From: JASHVB01 sp035523995
GTDB taxonomy: Bacteria; Pseudomonadota; Alphaproteobacteria; Acetobacterales; Acetobacteraceae
DNA: 64,000 nucleotides
Reading direction: 5' to 3'
NCBI GenBank assembly: GCA_035523995.1
Contig: DATKPQ010000039.1
Location: 62,001 to 126,000, forward strand
Shown here: positions 51,231-62,449 of the stretch, in pieces
Layout of the letters: every line of letters starts with the position of its first letter
Numbering within the stretch: position 1 is the stretch's first letter
Made by a program: the position numbers and the translations under genes
Notes under the pieces: model-generated
What the model was told of the DNA's origin: nothing
Databases searched by the model: none
What the model saw: the letters and a program-made list of their open reading frames with translations, nothing else

Positions 51231-51802
51231 GCCTTATCGATGTCCTGTAGAAACGACGCTATCTGGCCCGGCGTCAACAGCAGGGCCGCCGGGCATTCCA
51301 GTTTCGCCGCCTCTGGCATGGCGGAGGCATAGGCGCTGTCCGGGGTTTGAACAATCACCGTGCCACCGGCCTCGGCTATGGCCTTCAGACCGGTCGCACC
51401 ATCATTATTGGCGCCGGTCAGCACGATGCCGATCAGTCCCGGGCCATAGGCGTCGGCGGCGCTTTCGAACAATACGTTGATCGATGGACGAGAGTACAGC
51501 ACAGGTACGTCATTGGACAGAGATAGGGTCCGGTCTTGTTCGACCAGCAGATGATAGTCCGGTGGGGCAAAATAGACCGTACCGCCGGACATTGGTTCCT
51601 TGTCTTGGGCTTCGCGGACCGCGATCCGGCATCTCGCCTGGAGCAATTCGGCCAGGATGCTCTTCTTGTCGCGGGGCAAATGGACGACGATCATCACCGC
51701 CAGCCGGTAGCCGGCCGGCAGTGACGGAAGGATCGACGACAACGTCTCCAGGGCTCCGGCAGACGCTCCGATCACGACCGCTTCAGGTGGGGTGGCGGTC
51801 AT
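51227..51802 (-). CDS. cheB: CheB-type methylesterase domain protein (no receiver)
   Basis: A 191-residue stand-alone CheB catalytic domain. The triad is Ser14 in IGASAGALE, His41 in VVHLPRDKKS and Asp134 in LTGANNDGATG, with GGTVYFAPPDYHLLVE and the closing PEAAKL region all in order. CheB removes methyl groups from, or deamidates, chemoreceptor glutamates. Here the regulatory receiver is missing, and no chemoreceptor is encoded nearby, so it may act on a different partner. It overlaps cheR upstream and the hybrid kinase downstream by four bases each. Confidence 0.93.
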   Translation of the reverse strand: MTATPPEAVVIGASAGALETLSSILPSLPAGYRLAVMIVVHLPRDKKSILAELLQARCRIAVREAQDKEPMSGGTVYFAPPDYHLLVEQDRTLSLSNDVPVLYSRPSINVLFESAADAYGPGLIGIVLTGANNDGATGLKAIAEAGGTVIVQTPDSAYASAMPEAAKLECPAALLLTPGQIASFLQDIDKA

Positions 51803-52623
51803 ACTTCACCCTTTTGATAGATTTTTTCGTCTCGCACGAAATCGGCGAACGAACCGGCATGCTCAGAGAAGCGCAGGCTCTCCTTCGATCCGAGCCCGAG
51901 AAACCCCTTTCGCGCCAGCGAATCCCGGAACAACCGCAGCGCCCGGTCCTGCAGACGGCGGTTGAAATAGATCAGCACGTTGCGGCAAGAGATCAGGTGC
52001 ATTTCGGCGAAAACGGCATCGGTCACCAGGCTGTGGTCCGAGAAGACGACGCGCTGGCGCAGCGTCTTGTCAAATGATGCTCGGTGGTAGGCTGCGCTGT
52101 AATAGTCCGACAGCGACGATTTGCCGCCGGACTTGCGGTGATTTTCGGTAAAGAGCTGAAGGCGATCCAGGTCGTAGATCCCGGCTTCGGCCGCCGCCAG
52201 CGCGTTCTGGTTGATGTCGGTGGCATAGAATAACGTGCGTTGCTCCAGTCCCTCCTCACGGAAAAGTATGACAAGGGAATAGACTTCTTCTCCCCCGCCG
52301 CAGCCCGCAACCCAGATCTTCAGCGAAGGGTAGGTCCGCAGGTGCGGCACCACCTTCTCGCGGATCGCCCGGTAATAGGAAGGATCACGGAACATCTCGC
52401 TGACCTGGATTGTCAGATAGTTCAAAAGGCGCGGCAGCACCGTTTCGTCATGCAGCAGGCCGTCCTGGAGCGCAGATACGCTTGCAAACCCCATCTGCTC
52501 TCGTGCTTGTCTCAGGCGCCGTTTCACCGATGCCAGAGCGTAATTACGAAAGTCGTAGTGGAATTTCTGGTACAGAGCCTCCAGCAGCAGCTTGATCTCG
52601 ATGTCTTCGATTTTTTCGGACAC
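51799..52623 (-). CDS. cheR: CheR-type protein-glutamate methyltransferase
   Basis: A 274-residue CheR. The N-terminal helical domain (YQKFHYDFRNYALASVKRRL) precedes the SAM domain: IWVAGCGGGEEVYSLVIL is the variant of the canonical SAxCSxGEExYS motif, with the first acid-small pair replaced by VAGCG; ATDINQNAL binds SAM, and SCRNVLIYFNRRLQ is the conserved catalytic-side motif. It methylates receptor glutamates. No receptor or CheA/CheW gene is adjacent. It starts nine bases after the stop of the large kinase gene and overlaps cheB by four bases. Confidence 0.94.
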   Translation of the reverse strand: MSEKIEDIEIKLLLEALYQKFHYDFRNYALASVKRRLRQAREQMGFASVSALQDGLLHDETVLPRLLNYLTIQVSEMFRDPSYYRAIREKVVPHLRTYPSLKIWVAGCGGGEEVYSLVILFREEGLEQRTLFYATDINQNALAAAEAGIYDLDRLQLFTENHRKSGGKSSLSDYYSAAYHRASFDKTLRQRVVFSDHSLVTDAVFAEMHLISCRNVLIYFNRRLQDRALRLFRDSLARKGFLGLGSKESLRFSEHAGSFADFVRDEKIYQKGEV

Positions 52624-52632
52624 GGGATTCCG

Positions 52633-55600
52633 TTATCGCGGCATCCAGACGCGCACGAGGGAGAGAAGCTTCTCCACGTCCAGCGGCTTCGCCATGTAGT
52701 CGTTTGCCCCGGCCTGGATGCAGCGTTCCTGGTCATCCGGCATGGCTTTTGCGGTCAGAGTGATGATCGGCAGCTTCTGCCACTCGGCACGCCGGCGAAT
52801 CGTGCGCGTGGCGGTCAGGCCGTCCATGACCGGCATCATGACGTCCATCAGGACGAGGTCGATCGCCCTGGCCCGATCGCCCGCGGACTTTTCCAGGGCA
52901 TCGAGCGCTTCCTGGCCGTTCCGCGCGATCTCGATCCGTGCGCCGCGTGCCTCGAGGATATTGGTCAGCGCATACACGTTGCGGACATCGTCCTCCACAA
53001 TCAGAATCCGCCGCCCTTCGAGAATGGCGTCACGATTCCGTGCCCTGCGGATCATGTTCTGTTGCTCGTCCGGCAGTTCAGAGACGACCTGGTGAAGGAA
53101 CAACGTGACTTCATCAAGCAAGCGCTCGGGTGATTTCGCGCCTTTGATGATGATCGATTTCGAATACCGGCGCAGCCGCTGCTCGTCATCTGCGGAGAGC
53201 TCGCGCCCGGTGTAAACGATCACCGGTGGGAACGAATAAGCGTCCTCGCGACTCAGCGTCTCCAGCAGCGAGTAACCCGAGGCATCGGGCAACGAGAGAT
53301 CGAGCACCATGCAATCGAAAGTTTGCTCCTGGAGCAGCTCAAGGCATTCCGCTGCCGTTCCCACGGCAATCGCCTGAACGTCACCGGAGGATAGCAACCT
53401 GGCCACGGCGTCACGCTGGACTGGATCGTCCTCGACGATCAGCACACGGTGCATGTCCTGCGCCAACTTGGCCTCGAGCTTCCTCAGGACGTCGGCCAAC
53501 TCTTCGCGGGCGACCGGCTTCAGCATATGCCCAACCGCGCCCAGCGAGAGCGCAGTCTGCGCGTGGTCGCTTGCCGAGACGACGTGGATCGGAATATGGC
53601 GCGTCTTCACGTTCCGTTTCAGGCGATCGAGGACCGAAAGGCCCGACTGGTCCGGCAATCCCACATCGAGAATCACCGCGTTCGGCACGTATTTCTTTGC
53701 AAGCATCAGTGCCTCCTCGGCCGTGCTCGCGACCAGCGACTGGAAGCCCATCTCGTGCGCCTGGTCGCGCAGAATGCGGGCGAAGGAGTCATCATCCTCG
53801 ATGACGAGCAAGACGCGCCTCGCATCGGAGATCCGGTCACGGTCGTCCTCGACCTTGCGCGGTGCGACGACCGGCACCGTCGGCGCCACTGCGGCCGTCG
53901 GAATGGCAGGGACGCTCGCCGCAAGCGACAGCAGTTCGCGCGGCGGCACCAGCGCGGGATCGTAAACTTCCGGAATGACGACGGTGAATGTGCTGCCATG
54001 CCCCGGTCGGCTCTTGAGTTGCAGCGATCCCCCAAGCAATCGCACGAGTTCACGCGAGATCGACAGTCCCAGGCCAGTGCCGCCATATCTGCGGCTGATC
54101 GTACCGTCGGCCTGATGGAACGCCTCGAACACGACCTGCTGTTGCTCCTCTGAAATGCCGATGCCGGTATCGGCGACGGACAAGGCGATCCGTCCGTTGC
54201 CTGCCCGTGAAATCCTGAGCCCGACCTGGCCCCGTTCGGTGAACTTGAACGCATTGGACAGCAGATTCTTCAGCACCTGCTCCAGCCTCTGCTGGTCGGT
54301 ATCGAGCGTCGCCGGGCATTCCGGCGCAATATCGATCTCGAAGCCAAGCTGCTTCTCCCGGGCAACATGGTCGAACATCTGCCGAAGATCGCTAGCCAAA
54401 CGCTCGAGCGACATTTCCTGGGGGCGGATTTCCACGTGCCCGGCCTCGATCTTCGACAGGTCCAGGATGTCATTGATCAGGCTCAGCAGGTCATGGCCGG
54501 ATGACAGAATTGTGTTAGCGTAGTTCACCTGCTCTTCTGTCAGGTTCTCTTCCGGGTTATCCGCCAGTAATTTTGCCAGGATCAGCGAGGAATTGAGCGG
54601 CGTTCGCAGCTCATGCGATATGTTGGCCAGGAAGTCGGACTTGTACCGGCTTGCTTGCTCCAGTTCCCGCGCCTTCAGTGCCACAGCCGCGTTCGACCGC
54701 TCGAGATCGTCCCGCTGTGCCTCCAATTGCTGCGCTTGTTCCTCGAGCTGGGCGTTGGTTTGCTCCAGCGCGATCTGCTGTTGCTCAAGCCGCCCCTGCG
54801 ATTCCTTGAGCACACGGCTCTGCTCTTCGAGTCCCTCGTTGGAAACGCGCAACTCCTCGCCCTGGGCCTGGAGTTCCTCGGACTGGCGTTGCGTCTCCTC
54901 GAGCAACTTCTGAAGCTCGGCACGATAGTCTGCCGAGCGGATTGCGATGCCGACGGGTTCGGAGACTTGCTCCAGAAGAGTAACGATGCGTTCGCTGACA
55001 GGGTGGATGAATCCAAGCTCAAGCACGGTGTTGACGCTGCCATCGGCGGTTGCCGGCGAGATGACCAGGTGTTTCGGTTTCGCCTGGCCCAGGGCTGAAC
55101 CGACGGTCAGATACCCATCCGGTACGTCCCGAATGAAGAAGGGTCGGCGCTCGGCGGCAGCCTGGCCAAGCAGCCCTTCCTTCAATGTAAAGCGTTCGAT
55201 CAGCTTTGCATTCGCGGGGACGCCATAGGTCGCGATCCGTCGGTAGGCATCAGCGTCTCTGACAAAGACCGCACCGGCATGGGCATCCAGGTATCGCGCC
55301 AGGAATGCCAGGATGCTCTCGCCAAGCTGCCCGGTGTTCTGATCGCCGAGCATCGCCGAACCGAGCCCCACATGGGCCGACTGCATCCAGTCCTGCCGTT
55401 GGCGTAGCGCCATCGCCCGCGTGACCAAAGAACCGACGATCGCCGTCAGGACAAGGCCAAGCAGGCTGGATAAAATGGCTGTCGCCAGGGCCCACCTGTA
55501 AGCGCTGTTCATTTCCGCGAGACGCTTGTCGCGAAGACCGGCTTCTTCCGGATCCATGGCGGCCAGTTGGCTGCGTATCGCATCCATCTCCGCTTTGCCC

Positions 55601-56064
55601 TGATTCGTGTCGACGACCGCTGTAGCGGCATTGGGGCCGGCGGTACGGCGCAAATCTATGGTTACTTTGAGTTCTGCGAGTTTCGCGTCGATGTGGGATT
55701 TGAGCGGCGCGATGCGGGCCTGCTCGGTTGGATTGTCGCGCGTCAGGTCGGCCAGGTCCTTGGTCAGCGACGGAATTTGCGCCAGCGCCGCTTCGTAAGG
55801 CTGAAGGTACTTTTGATCGCCGGTCAGCAGGAAGCCGCGCTGTCCTGTCTCCGCATCCAGTACGTTCGCCAGCAGGTTGTCCAGTATGGAGATCACCCGG
55901 TGCGAGTGGATGATCAACTGATTGTCGATCTTCAACGTCTGCAAATTGCGGTATGCGAACCCGCCGCTGGCCAGAAAGAACACCAGGACGGCCGCAAGGC
56001 CGAGCGATACGAGCGGGTCCAACCCCAATCTTCGTGTCAGCCCCGGCGCGGACGATGGTTTCAT
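52633..56064 (-). CDS. Large CHASE3-GAF-HisKA-HATPase-REC-REC-REC hybrid kinase
   Basis: A 1143-residue membrane kinase. TM1 is near 20-40, a CHASE3 sensor follows (AETGQRGFLLTGDQKYLQPY near 72-91), then TM2 near 195-220, a GAF-like domain (about 245-390), a long coiled coil, HisKA with His near 484 (LANISHELRTPLNSSL), HATPase (DTGIGIS, GGTGLGLSIS), and three receivers from about 748, 870 and 1018. The acceptor Asp residues lie in AVILDVGLP, MVLDLSLPD and LVLMDVMMP; the middle receiver ends IIIKGAKSPERLL. It starts at the second Met codon (56064), which has the better spacing. First gene of the CheR/CheB module. Confidence 0.93.
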   Translation of the reverse strand: MKPSSAPGLTRRLGLDPLVSLGLAAVLVFFLASGGFAYRNLQTLKIDNQLIIHSHRVISILDNLLANVLDAETGQRGFLLTGDQKYLQPYEAALAQIPSLTKDLADLTRDNPTEQARIAPLKSHIDAKLAELKVTIDLRRTAGPNAATAVVDTNQGKAEMDAIRSQLAAMDPEEAGLRDKRLAEMNSAYRWALATAILSSLLGLVLTAIVGSLVTRAMALRQRQDWMQSAHVGLGSAMLGDQNTGQLGESILAFLARYLDAHAGAVFVRDADAYRRIATYGVPANAKLIERFTLKEGLLGQAAAERRPFFIRDVPDGYLTVGSALGQAKPKHLVISPATADGSVNTVLELGFIHPVSERIVTLLEQVSEPVGIAIRSADYRAELQKLLEETQRQSEELQAQGEELRVSNEGLEEQSRVLKESQGRLEQQQIALEQTNAQLEEQAQQLEAQRDDLERSNAAVALKARELEQASRYKSDFLANISHELRTPLNSSLILAKLLADNPEENLTEEQVNYANTILSSGHDLLSLINDILDLSKIEAGHVEIRPQEMSLERLASDLRQMFDHVAREKQLGFEIDIAPECPATLDTDQQRLEQVLKNLLSNAFKFTERGQVGLRISRAGNGRIALSVADTGIGISEEQQQVVFEAFHQADGTISRRYGGTGLGLSISRELVRLLGGSLQLKSRPGHGSTFTVVIPEVYDPALVPPRELLSLAASVPAIPTAAVAPTVPVVAPRKVEDDRDRISDARRVLLVIEDDDSFARILRDQAHEMGFQSLVASTAEEALMLAKKYVPNAVILDVGLPDQSGLSVLDRLKRNVKTRHIPIHVVSASDHAQTALSLGAVGHMLKPVAREELADVLRKLEAKLAQDMHRVLIVEDDPVQRDAVARLLSSGDVQAIAVGTAAECLELLQEQTFDCMVLDLSLPDASGYSLLETLSREDAYSFPPVIVYTGRELSADDEQRLRRYSKSIIIKGAKSPERLLDEVTLFLHQVVSELPDEQQNMIRRARNRDAILEGRRILIVEDDVRNVYALTNILEARGARIEIARNGQEALDALEKSAGDRARAIDLVLMDVMMPVMDGLTATRTIRRRAEWQKLPIITLTAKAMPDDQERCIQAGANDYMAKPLDVEKLLSLVRVWMPR

Positions 56065-56236
56065 GAACACTCTCGTTGACGTGAGGCGAGGCGGTGGCGG
56101 GCAAAGGCGCGCACATCAACTATAGAGCCGGGACCGAGCCGGCAGGTACCACACATTGTTGAAATTATGTCGTGCCTGTCCGGGAGCGATACATGCCGAC
56201 ACGCGATACATCCGCGTCGTACCGCCGCGATGGCGG

Positions 56237-57139
56237 TTACGCAGCTGCCAGCGCCGCGAACTCCGGTTTGAACACGCGGTCTGCCATCGCCTGGCAGCGC
56301 CGCACCAGGCGATGCTCCGTAGGGCCGTAATCCGGCACGGCGTAGTGCAGGGTACGGAGGTTGTCCCACAACAGCACGTCGCCCTCGGTCCAGTGATGCG
56401 CGTACTGGTAACGCGGCTGCAGCTGGTGCGCGAACAATTCCTCCAGCAGCGCTTCGCTTTCTGCCTGGGACACGCCGTCGATCCGCACGGCGTAGCCGGG
56501 ATTGGCATACAGAATGCGCCGACCCGATAGAGGATGCCGCAGCACCATCGGTTGTGACACGGGCGGCTTCTGCGCGCGCTGCGCCTCGGTCAGCGGCTTG
56601 CGCACGCTGCCCTCACCACCGCGCACCCGCATCATGTCCCAGAACTTTGCGAAGTCATGGGTCGCCGTCAGCGTTTCCAGCCGCGTTTGCAGCGCCGCTG
56701 GCAGATCGTCGAATGCGGCCGCCATGTCAGCAAACAATGTATCTCCGAGCGCGTGGCCATTGCGGCGCGGCACCGTCAACGCGTGCAGCACGTTGACGAA
56801 GGCGATGGTTCGGCTGAACGACATGTCGGTATGCCAGTCCTGCCCGGCATCGGCGAGGCCGATCGGGCGGCCGTTCTCCACAATATTGGACAAAATCATC
56901 ACCTCCGGGTGCTCTGGCACCTGGAAGGCGCCCGATACGTGCACCTCCAGCGTGCCGAACCGGCGGCTGAACGCCGCCTGCACGGCAGGGTCAAGATGCT
57001 GGTCCGGAAAGCACACTACGCCGTAGGTGCCGAGCATGCGCAGGATCAGGGCGAAGTCGTCGCGCGACAGCGGCGCGGCAAGATCGATCCCCGTGATACG
57101 TGCGCCCAGGACGGCGCCGGATGGCGTGACGGTTGACAT
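56237..57139 (-). CDS. TauD/TfdA-family α-ketoglutarate-dependent dioxygenase
   Basis: A 300-residue Fe(II)/2-oxoglutarate dioxygenase. The facial triad is visible as H103-x-D105 (WHTDMSF) and a distal His at about 265 (LRTLHYAVPDY), with the 2-oxoglutarate-binding Arg in the following HRLVRRC. The start GAVLGARITGIDLAAPLS is typical for the TauD group. The family hydroxylates sulfonates, herbicide-like acids or carnitine precursors; no sulfonate transporter is nearby, so substrate remains open. It is divergent from pdxJ, 47 bases apart. Confidence 0.93.
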   Translation of the reverse strand: MSTVTPSGAVLGARITGIDLAAPLSRDDFALILRMLGTYGVVCFPDQHLDPAVQAAFSRRFGTLEVHVSGAFQVPEHPEVMILSNIVENGRPIGLADAGQDWHTDMSFSRTIAFVNVLHALTVPRRNGHALGDTLFADMAAAFDDLPAALQTRLETLTATHDFAKFWDMMRVRGGEGSVRKPLTEAQRAQKPPVSQPMVLRHPLSGRRILYANPGYAVRIDGVSQAESEALLEELFAHQLQPRYQYAHHWTEGDVLLWDNLRTLHYAVPDYGPTEHRLVRRCQAMADRVFKPEFAALAAA

Positions 57140-57186
57140 GGCGCCGAGTTTGGCGCCGCCAAGCCCGCCGCGCTAGACTCCCCCGT

Positions 57187-57930
57187 ATGGCCAGGCTGAG
57201 CGTAAATCTCAACAAGGTGGCGCTGCTGCGCAACTCGAGGCGCACCGGCGTGCCGGATCTCCTGCATTTCGCGCGCATCGCGCTGGATGCCGGCGCGGCG
57301 GGGCTGACCGTACATCCGCGCCCGGACGAGCGCCACATCCGGGGCAGCGACGTTCCGGCGCTCGCCAAGCTGATGCAGAAGTTGCGTCCGAAGATCGAAT
57401 TCAACATCGAAGGCTATCCGGACGCCCGCATGCAGGCGATCCTGCAAGAGGTGAAGCCAGAGCAATGCACGTTCGTGCCGGACGCACCGGATGCGTTCAC
57501 GTCGGAGGAGGGATGGAAACTCGACGCAGATCAGATGGCATTGGCGCGCCCGGCCGTGGCCGCCGCGAAAGCGCTCGGCTGCCGTGTCATTCTTTTCATT
57601 GATCCCGATCCCGATGTGGTGCCGCGCGTGCGCGAGGCCGGCGCCGATGGGGTCGAAATCTATACCGGCGGCTATGCCGAAGCGTTCCGCGCAAGCGGCG
57701 CCGCCACCACGCTCGTGCCACGGATCGCCGAGACGGCGCAACGCGCCGTCAAGCTGGGCCTGGTGGTGAATGCCGGGCACGACCTGAACCTGCGCAACAT
57801 CCCGCCGCTGATGGGGGCGGTGCCGTTCCTGGCCGAGGCGTCGATCGGGCACGAACTGACCGCCGATGCGCTTGAAATGGGGTTCGCGGCTGCCGTGCGG
57901 GCCTATGCGGCAGCCTTGCGCGGCGAGTAA
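57187..57930 (+). CDS. pdxJ: Pyridoxine 5'-phosphate synthase
   Basis: A 247-residue TIM barrel that condenses 1-deoxyxylulose 5-phosphate with 3-amino-2-oxopropyl phosphate in vitamin B6 synthesis. Family landmarks are LSVNLNKVALLRNSR at 3-17, AGAAGLTVHPRPDERHIR with the active-site His and Arg, IEFNIEGYP, LFIDPDPD, GADGVEIYTGGYA and the C-terminal VNAGHDLN and ASIGHELTADAL. The ATG is the one that begins just before the LSVNLN strand; longer in-frame starts upstream would overlap the divergent dioxygenase. Monocistronic or linked to the aldo/keto reductase 80 bases later. Confidence 0.96.
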   Translation: MARLSVNLNKVALLRNSRRTGVPDLLHFARIALDAGAAGLTVHPRPDERHIRGSDVPALAKLMQKLRPKIEFNIEGYPDARMQAILQEVKPEQCTFVPDAPDAFTSEEGWKLDADQMALARPAVAAAKALGCRVILFIDPDPDVVPRVREAGADGVEIYTGGYAEAFRASGAATTLVPRIAETAQRAVKLGLVVNAGHDLNLRNIPPLMGAVPFLAEASIGHELTADALEMGFAAAVRAYAAALRGE

Positions 57931-58010
57931 TCGGATGCACGGAGTGGCCGGATCAAGCCCTGGTCATGACGGTAGGCTTTGCAACAACACAAATGGGAGT
58001 TCAAGCAATC

Positions 58011-59003
58011 ATGGCGACGGAAAAACTGCCCCATCGTAAACTTGGCGCAGGCGGATTGACGGTTTCCGCTATCGGATTGGGCGGCATGTCGCTGTCTGGC
58101 GTGTACGGCGCGGCGGATGACGCGGCGTCGGAGGACCTGATCCGTTCTGCCATCGACGTTGGCGTCGATCATGTCGATTCGTCCGACATGTATGGCTGGG
58201 GCCATAACGAGGAACTGGTCGGCCGCGCGATCAAGGGCCGGCGCGACCGTGTGGTTCTGGCGACCAAATTCGGCCAGGTGCAGAACCCGGGCGGACAGAA
58301 CAAGGTGAATGGCCGACCGGAATATGTGATCCAGGCCTGTGAAGCGAGCCTGAAGCGCCTGGGCGAGGACGTGATTGACCTCTATTACCAGCACCGCGTC
58401 GATCCCACTGTGCCGATCGAGGACACCGTCGGCGCGATGGCGAAGCTGGTGCAGCAGGGCAAGGTGAAGCATCTCGGCCTGTCGGAAGCGAAGCCTGAGA
58501 CCATCCGCCGCGCCCATAAGGTGCACCCGATTTCGTGCGTGCAAACGGAATATTCGCTGTTGTACCGGGCCGAAGCCGAAGAGACGCGGGAGACCACGCG
58601 TCCCTTGGGAATCAGCTTCGTAGCGTATGCACCGCTGGGACGTGGTTTCCTGACCGGTGCAATCCAGACCTTCGCCGATGTGGACGGCCGGCGCGCCGCG
58701 CATCCTCGCTTCCAGAAAGAAAATTTCGACCAAAACCGCGAACTGGTGGCGAAGATCGAAGCAATCGCGGCAGAGAAGAAGTGCACGCCGTCGCAGCTCG
58801 CGCTGGCCTGGGTACTGGCACAGGGCGACGACGTCGTGGCGATCGCGGGCACGCGGTACAAGCCGCGGCTGGACGAAAATATCGGGGCTCTGCGAGTGGA
58901 ACTGACGCCGGATGACGTGGCAAGGATTTCCGCTGCAGTGCCGCGCGGCGCAGCGGCGGGAACGCGGTATCCTGCCGGCGGGATGGCAGCGGTCTACGTC
59001 TGA
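58011..59003 (+). CDS. Aldo/keto reductase
   Basis: A 330-residue TIM-barrel oxidoreductase. The tetrad is visible: Asp and Tyr in DHVDSSDMYGWGHNE (Tyr as proton donor), Lys in LATKFGQV and His in YYQHRVDP. The C-terminal NADPH-binding region reads VAIAGTRYKPRLDENI. It matches the AKR family with YghZ/YakC-like members (PLGRGFLTG). It reduces aldehydes or ketones; the physiological substrate is unknown. The ATG has GGAG eleven bases upstream. The gene is followed by a tandem intergenic repeat. Confidence 0.93.
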   Translation: MATEKLPHRKLGAGGLTVSAIGLGGMSLSGVYGAADDAASEDLIRSAIDVGVDHVDSSDMYGWGHNEELVGRAIKGRRDRVVLATKFGQVQNPGGQNKVNGRPEYVIQACEASLKRLGEDVIDLYYQHRVDPTVPIEDTVGAMAKLVQQGKVKHLGLSEAKPETIRRAHKVHPISCVQTEYSLLYRAEAEETRETTRPLGISFVAYAPLGRGFLTGAIQTFADVDGRRAAHPRFQKENFDQNRELVAKIEAIAAEKKCTPSQLALAWVLAQGDDVVAIAGTRYKPRLDENIGALRVELTPDDVARISAAVPRGAAAGTRYPAGGMAAVYV

Positions 59004-59014
59004 AAACAGCCGCT

Positions 59015-59085
59015 GTACTGTTCTTGTCACGGCCGGACACGGCCGCCGTACTATTCTCGTCATGGCCGGGCTCGACCCGGCCATC
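59015..59085. repeat. Two tandem units of a dispersed palindrome
   Basis: GTACTGTTCTTGTCACGG... at 59015-59047 is followed directly by GTACTATTCTCGTCATGG... at 59048-59085. The second unit carries a perfect 9-bp stem ATGGCCGGG/CCCGGCCAT around CTCGA; the first has a decayed stem. This is the common element also found at 26037-26053. Confidence 0.8.
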
Positions 59086-59193
59086 TACCCGAGCAGATCG
59101 GGCGCGTTGTCGGACCCAAAGTACCGGGGTGGTGGTGCGTGGATGTCCGGAGTCAAGCCAACGTCACCGCTACGGTCCCTTACCTCGAAAGGA

Positions 59194-60395
59194 TCAGCCG
59201 CCGAACGCGGAAAGGCCGGTTTGCGCACGCCCCAGAATCAGCGCGTGCACGTCGTGCGTGCCTTCATAGGTGTTCACAGTTTCCAAATTCATCAAATGCC
59301 GGATCACGTGGTATTCGTCCGCGATGCCGTTGCCGCCGTGCATGTCGCGGGCGACGCGGGCGATCTCCAGCGCCTTGCCGCAATTGTTGCGCTTCAGCAG
59401 GCTGATCATTTCCGGCGCGGCTTCATGCTGATCCATCAGCCGGCCCAGCCGCAGCACCGCATGCAGGCCGAGCGTGATCTCGGTCTGCATATCCGCCAGC
59501 TTCTTCTGAATAAGCTGCGTCGCCGCCAGCGGTCGGCCGAACATCATGCGCTGCATGGTGTAGTCGCGCGCCGCCTGCCAGCAGAACTCCGCGGCGCCGA
59601 GCGCACCCCAGGCGATACCGTAGCGCGCATTGTTCAGGCAGGAGAACGGGCCGCGAAGCCCCTTTACCTCGGGTAGCACGTTCTCCGCCGGCACGAACAC
59701 GTCGGCCAGCATGATCATGCCAGTGACCGAGCAACGGAGGGAAAATTTGCCCTCAATCTTGGGCGTGGTCAGACCCGACATGCCGCGTTCCACCAGGAAG
59801 CCGCGGATATCGCCGGCATCATCCTTCGCCCAGACCAGGCAGACATCGGCGATGGGCGAATTGCTGATCCAGGTCTTCGAACCGTTCAGCAGGAAACCGC
59901 CATCCACCTTCTTTGCGCGCGTGCGCATCGAGGCAGGGTCGGAGCCGGCATCCGGCTCGGTCAATCCGAAGCAGCCGACCAGTTCGCCGCTGCGCAGGCC
60001 GGGCAGGAACTTCTGGCGTTGGCCTTCCGAGCCGAACGCCCAGATCGGATACATCACCAGCGAGGATTGCACGCTGAATGCGCTGCGATAGCCGGAATCG
60101 ACGCGTTCCACTTCGCGTGCGATCAGGCCGTAGCTGACGTAGTTGATACCGGCGCAGCCGTAGCCCTCGAGCGTGGCGCCGAGGAACCCCATCTCGCCCA
60201 TCTCGTTCATGATGGTGCGGTCGAATTTTTCTTCGCGGTTGGCGAGCAGCGCGCGGGGGAAAAGTTTGTCCTGGCAATAGGCGCGCGCGGCGTCACGGAT
60301 GGCGCGTTCGTCTTCGGAGAGTTCGCTGTCGAAACGCAGCGGGTCGTCCCACTGGAACGCCGTGAAATGGCTTTTCCGTACCGCCGGCGCGTCGT

Positions 60396-60399
<4 letters not shown>
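59194..60399 (-). CDS. gcdH: Glutaryl-CoA dehydrogenase
   Basis: A 401-residue acyl-CoA dehydrogenase of the glutaryl-CoA type, a flavoprotein that oxidises and decarboxylates glutaryl-CoA to crotonyl-CoA in lysine and aromatic degradation. It begins FQWDDPLRFDSELSEDERAI, and has CFGLTEPDAGSDPASM, FSLRCSVTGMIMLADVFVP, ARYGIAWGALGAAEFCW and the catalytic Glu379 in NTYEGTHDVHALILGR, the diagnostic end of GcdH. It uses ETF as electron acceptor. Its start overlaps the helicase stop by four bases (ATGA), an unusual pair. Confidence 0.94.
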
Positions 60400-62138
<1,739 letters not shown>

Positions 62139-62208
62139 GGCGCGCCTGGAGCGGTTGCTGGCGTGGGATATCAAGAGGGCGCGCGGGAATGTCAACCTCT
62201 TCTCTTGC

Positions 62209-62247
62209 CTTTCCCGCGCTGCGCTATCCGCGTAGCGCGAGAGAGGT
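62209..62247. repeat. Short palindrome (REP-like), copy 2
   Basis: A near-perfect palindrome with CCTTTCCCGCGCTGCGC facing GCGTAGCGCGAGAGAGG around TATCC, then GTCGAGAC. Its outer part matches the palindrome at 232-256 in inverted orientation. It lies upstream of the helicase start. Confidence 0.55.
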
Positions 62248-62320
62248 CGAGACGCAGTAAGCGTTCGGGGGTGTGGCCCGCCCCGGCGAAGGTCGGGGCT
62301 GGTCGGGCCGGTTGACCGCC

Positions 62321-62449
62321 CGGCCGTCGAGGCAGGGCTTCGCCAGCTCGAGGCCGGTAGTGACATTGCCGACGGGCTCATTGCCTATGACGGCGAGCGG
62401 CAGGTGGAAAATCTTCGTTTCGTTCGACGGAAAGGCCCTCTCTCTTTAG
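62321..62449 (+). pseudogene. VapC (PIN-domain toxin) C-terminal remnant, frameshifted
   Basis: One frame reads VDRPAVEAGLRQLEAG and then SDIADGLIAYDGERQ, the usual C-terminal half of VapC/PIN-domain ribonucleases with the conserved acid in the AD-x-L/V-IA motif. After a one-base shift near 62405 the next frame continues IFVSFDGKALSL and stops, exactly the family's final strand. The N-terminal half, including the first catalytic acids, and any VapB antitoxin are missing, so it is a dead fragment. Confidence 0.6.
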
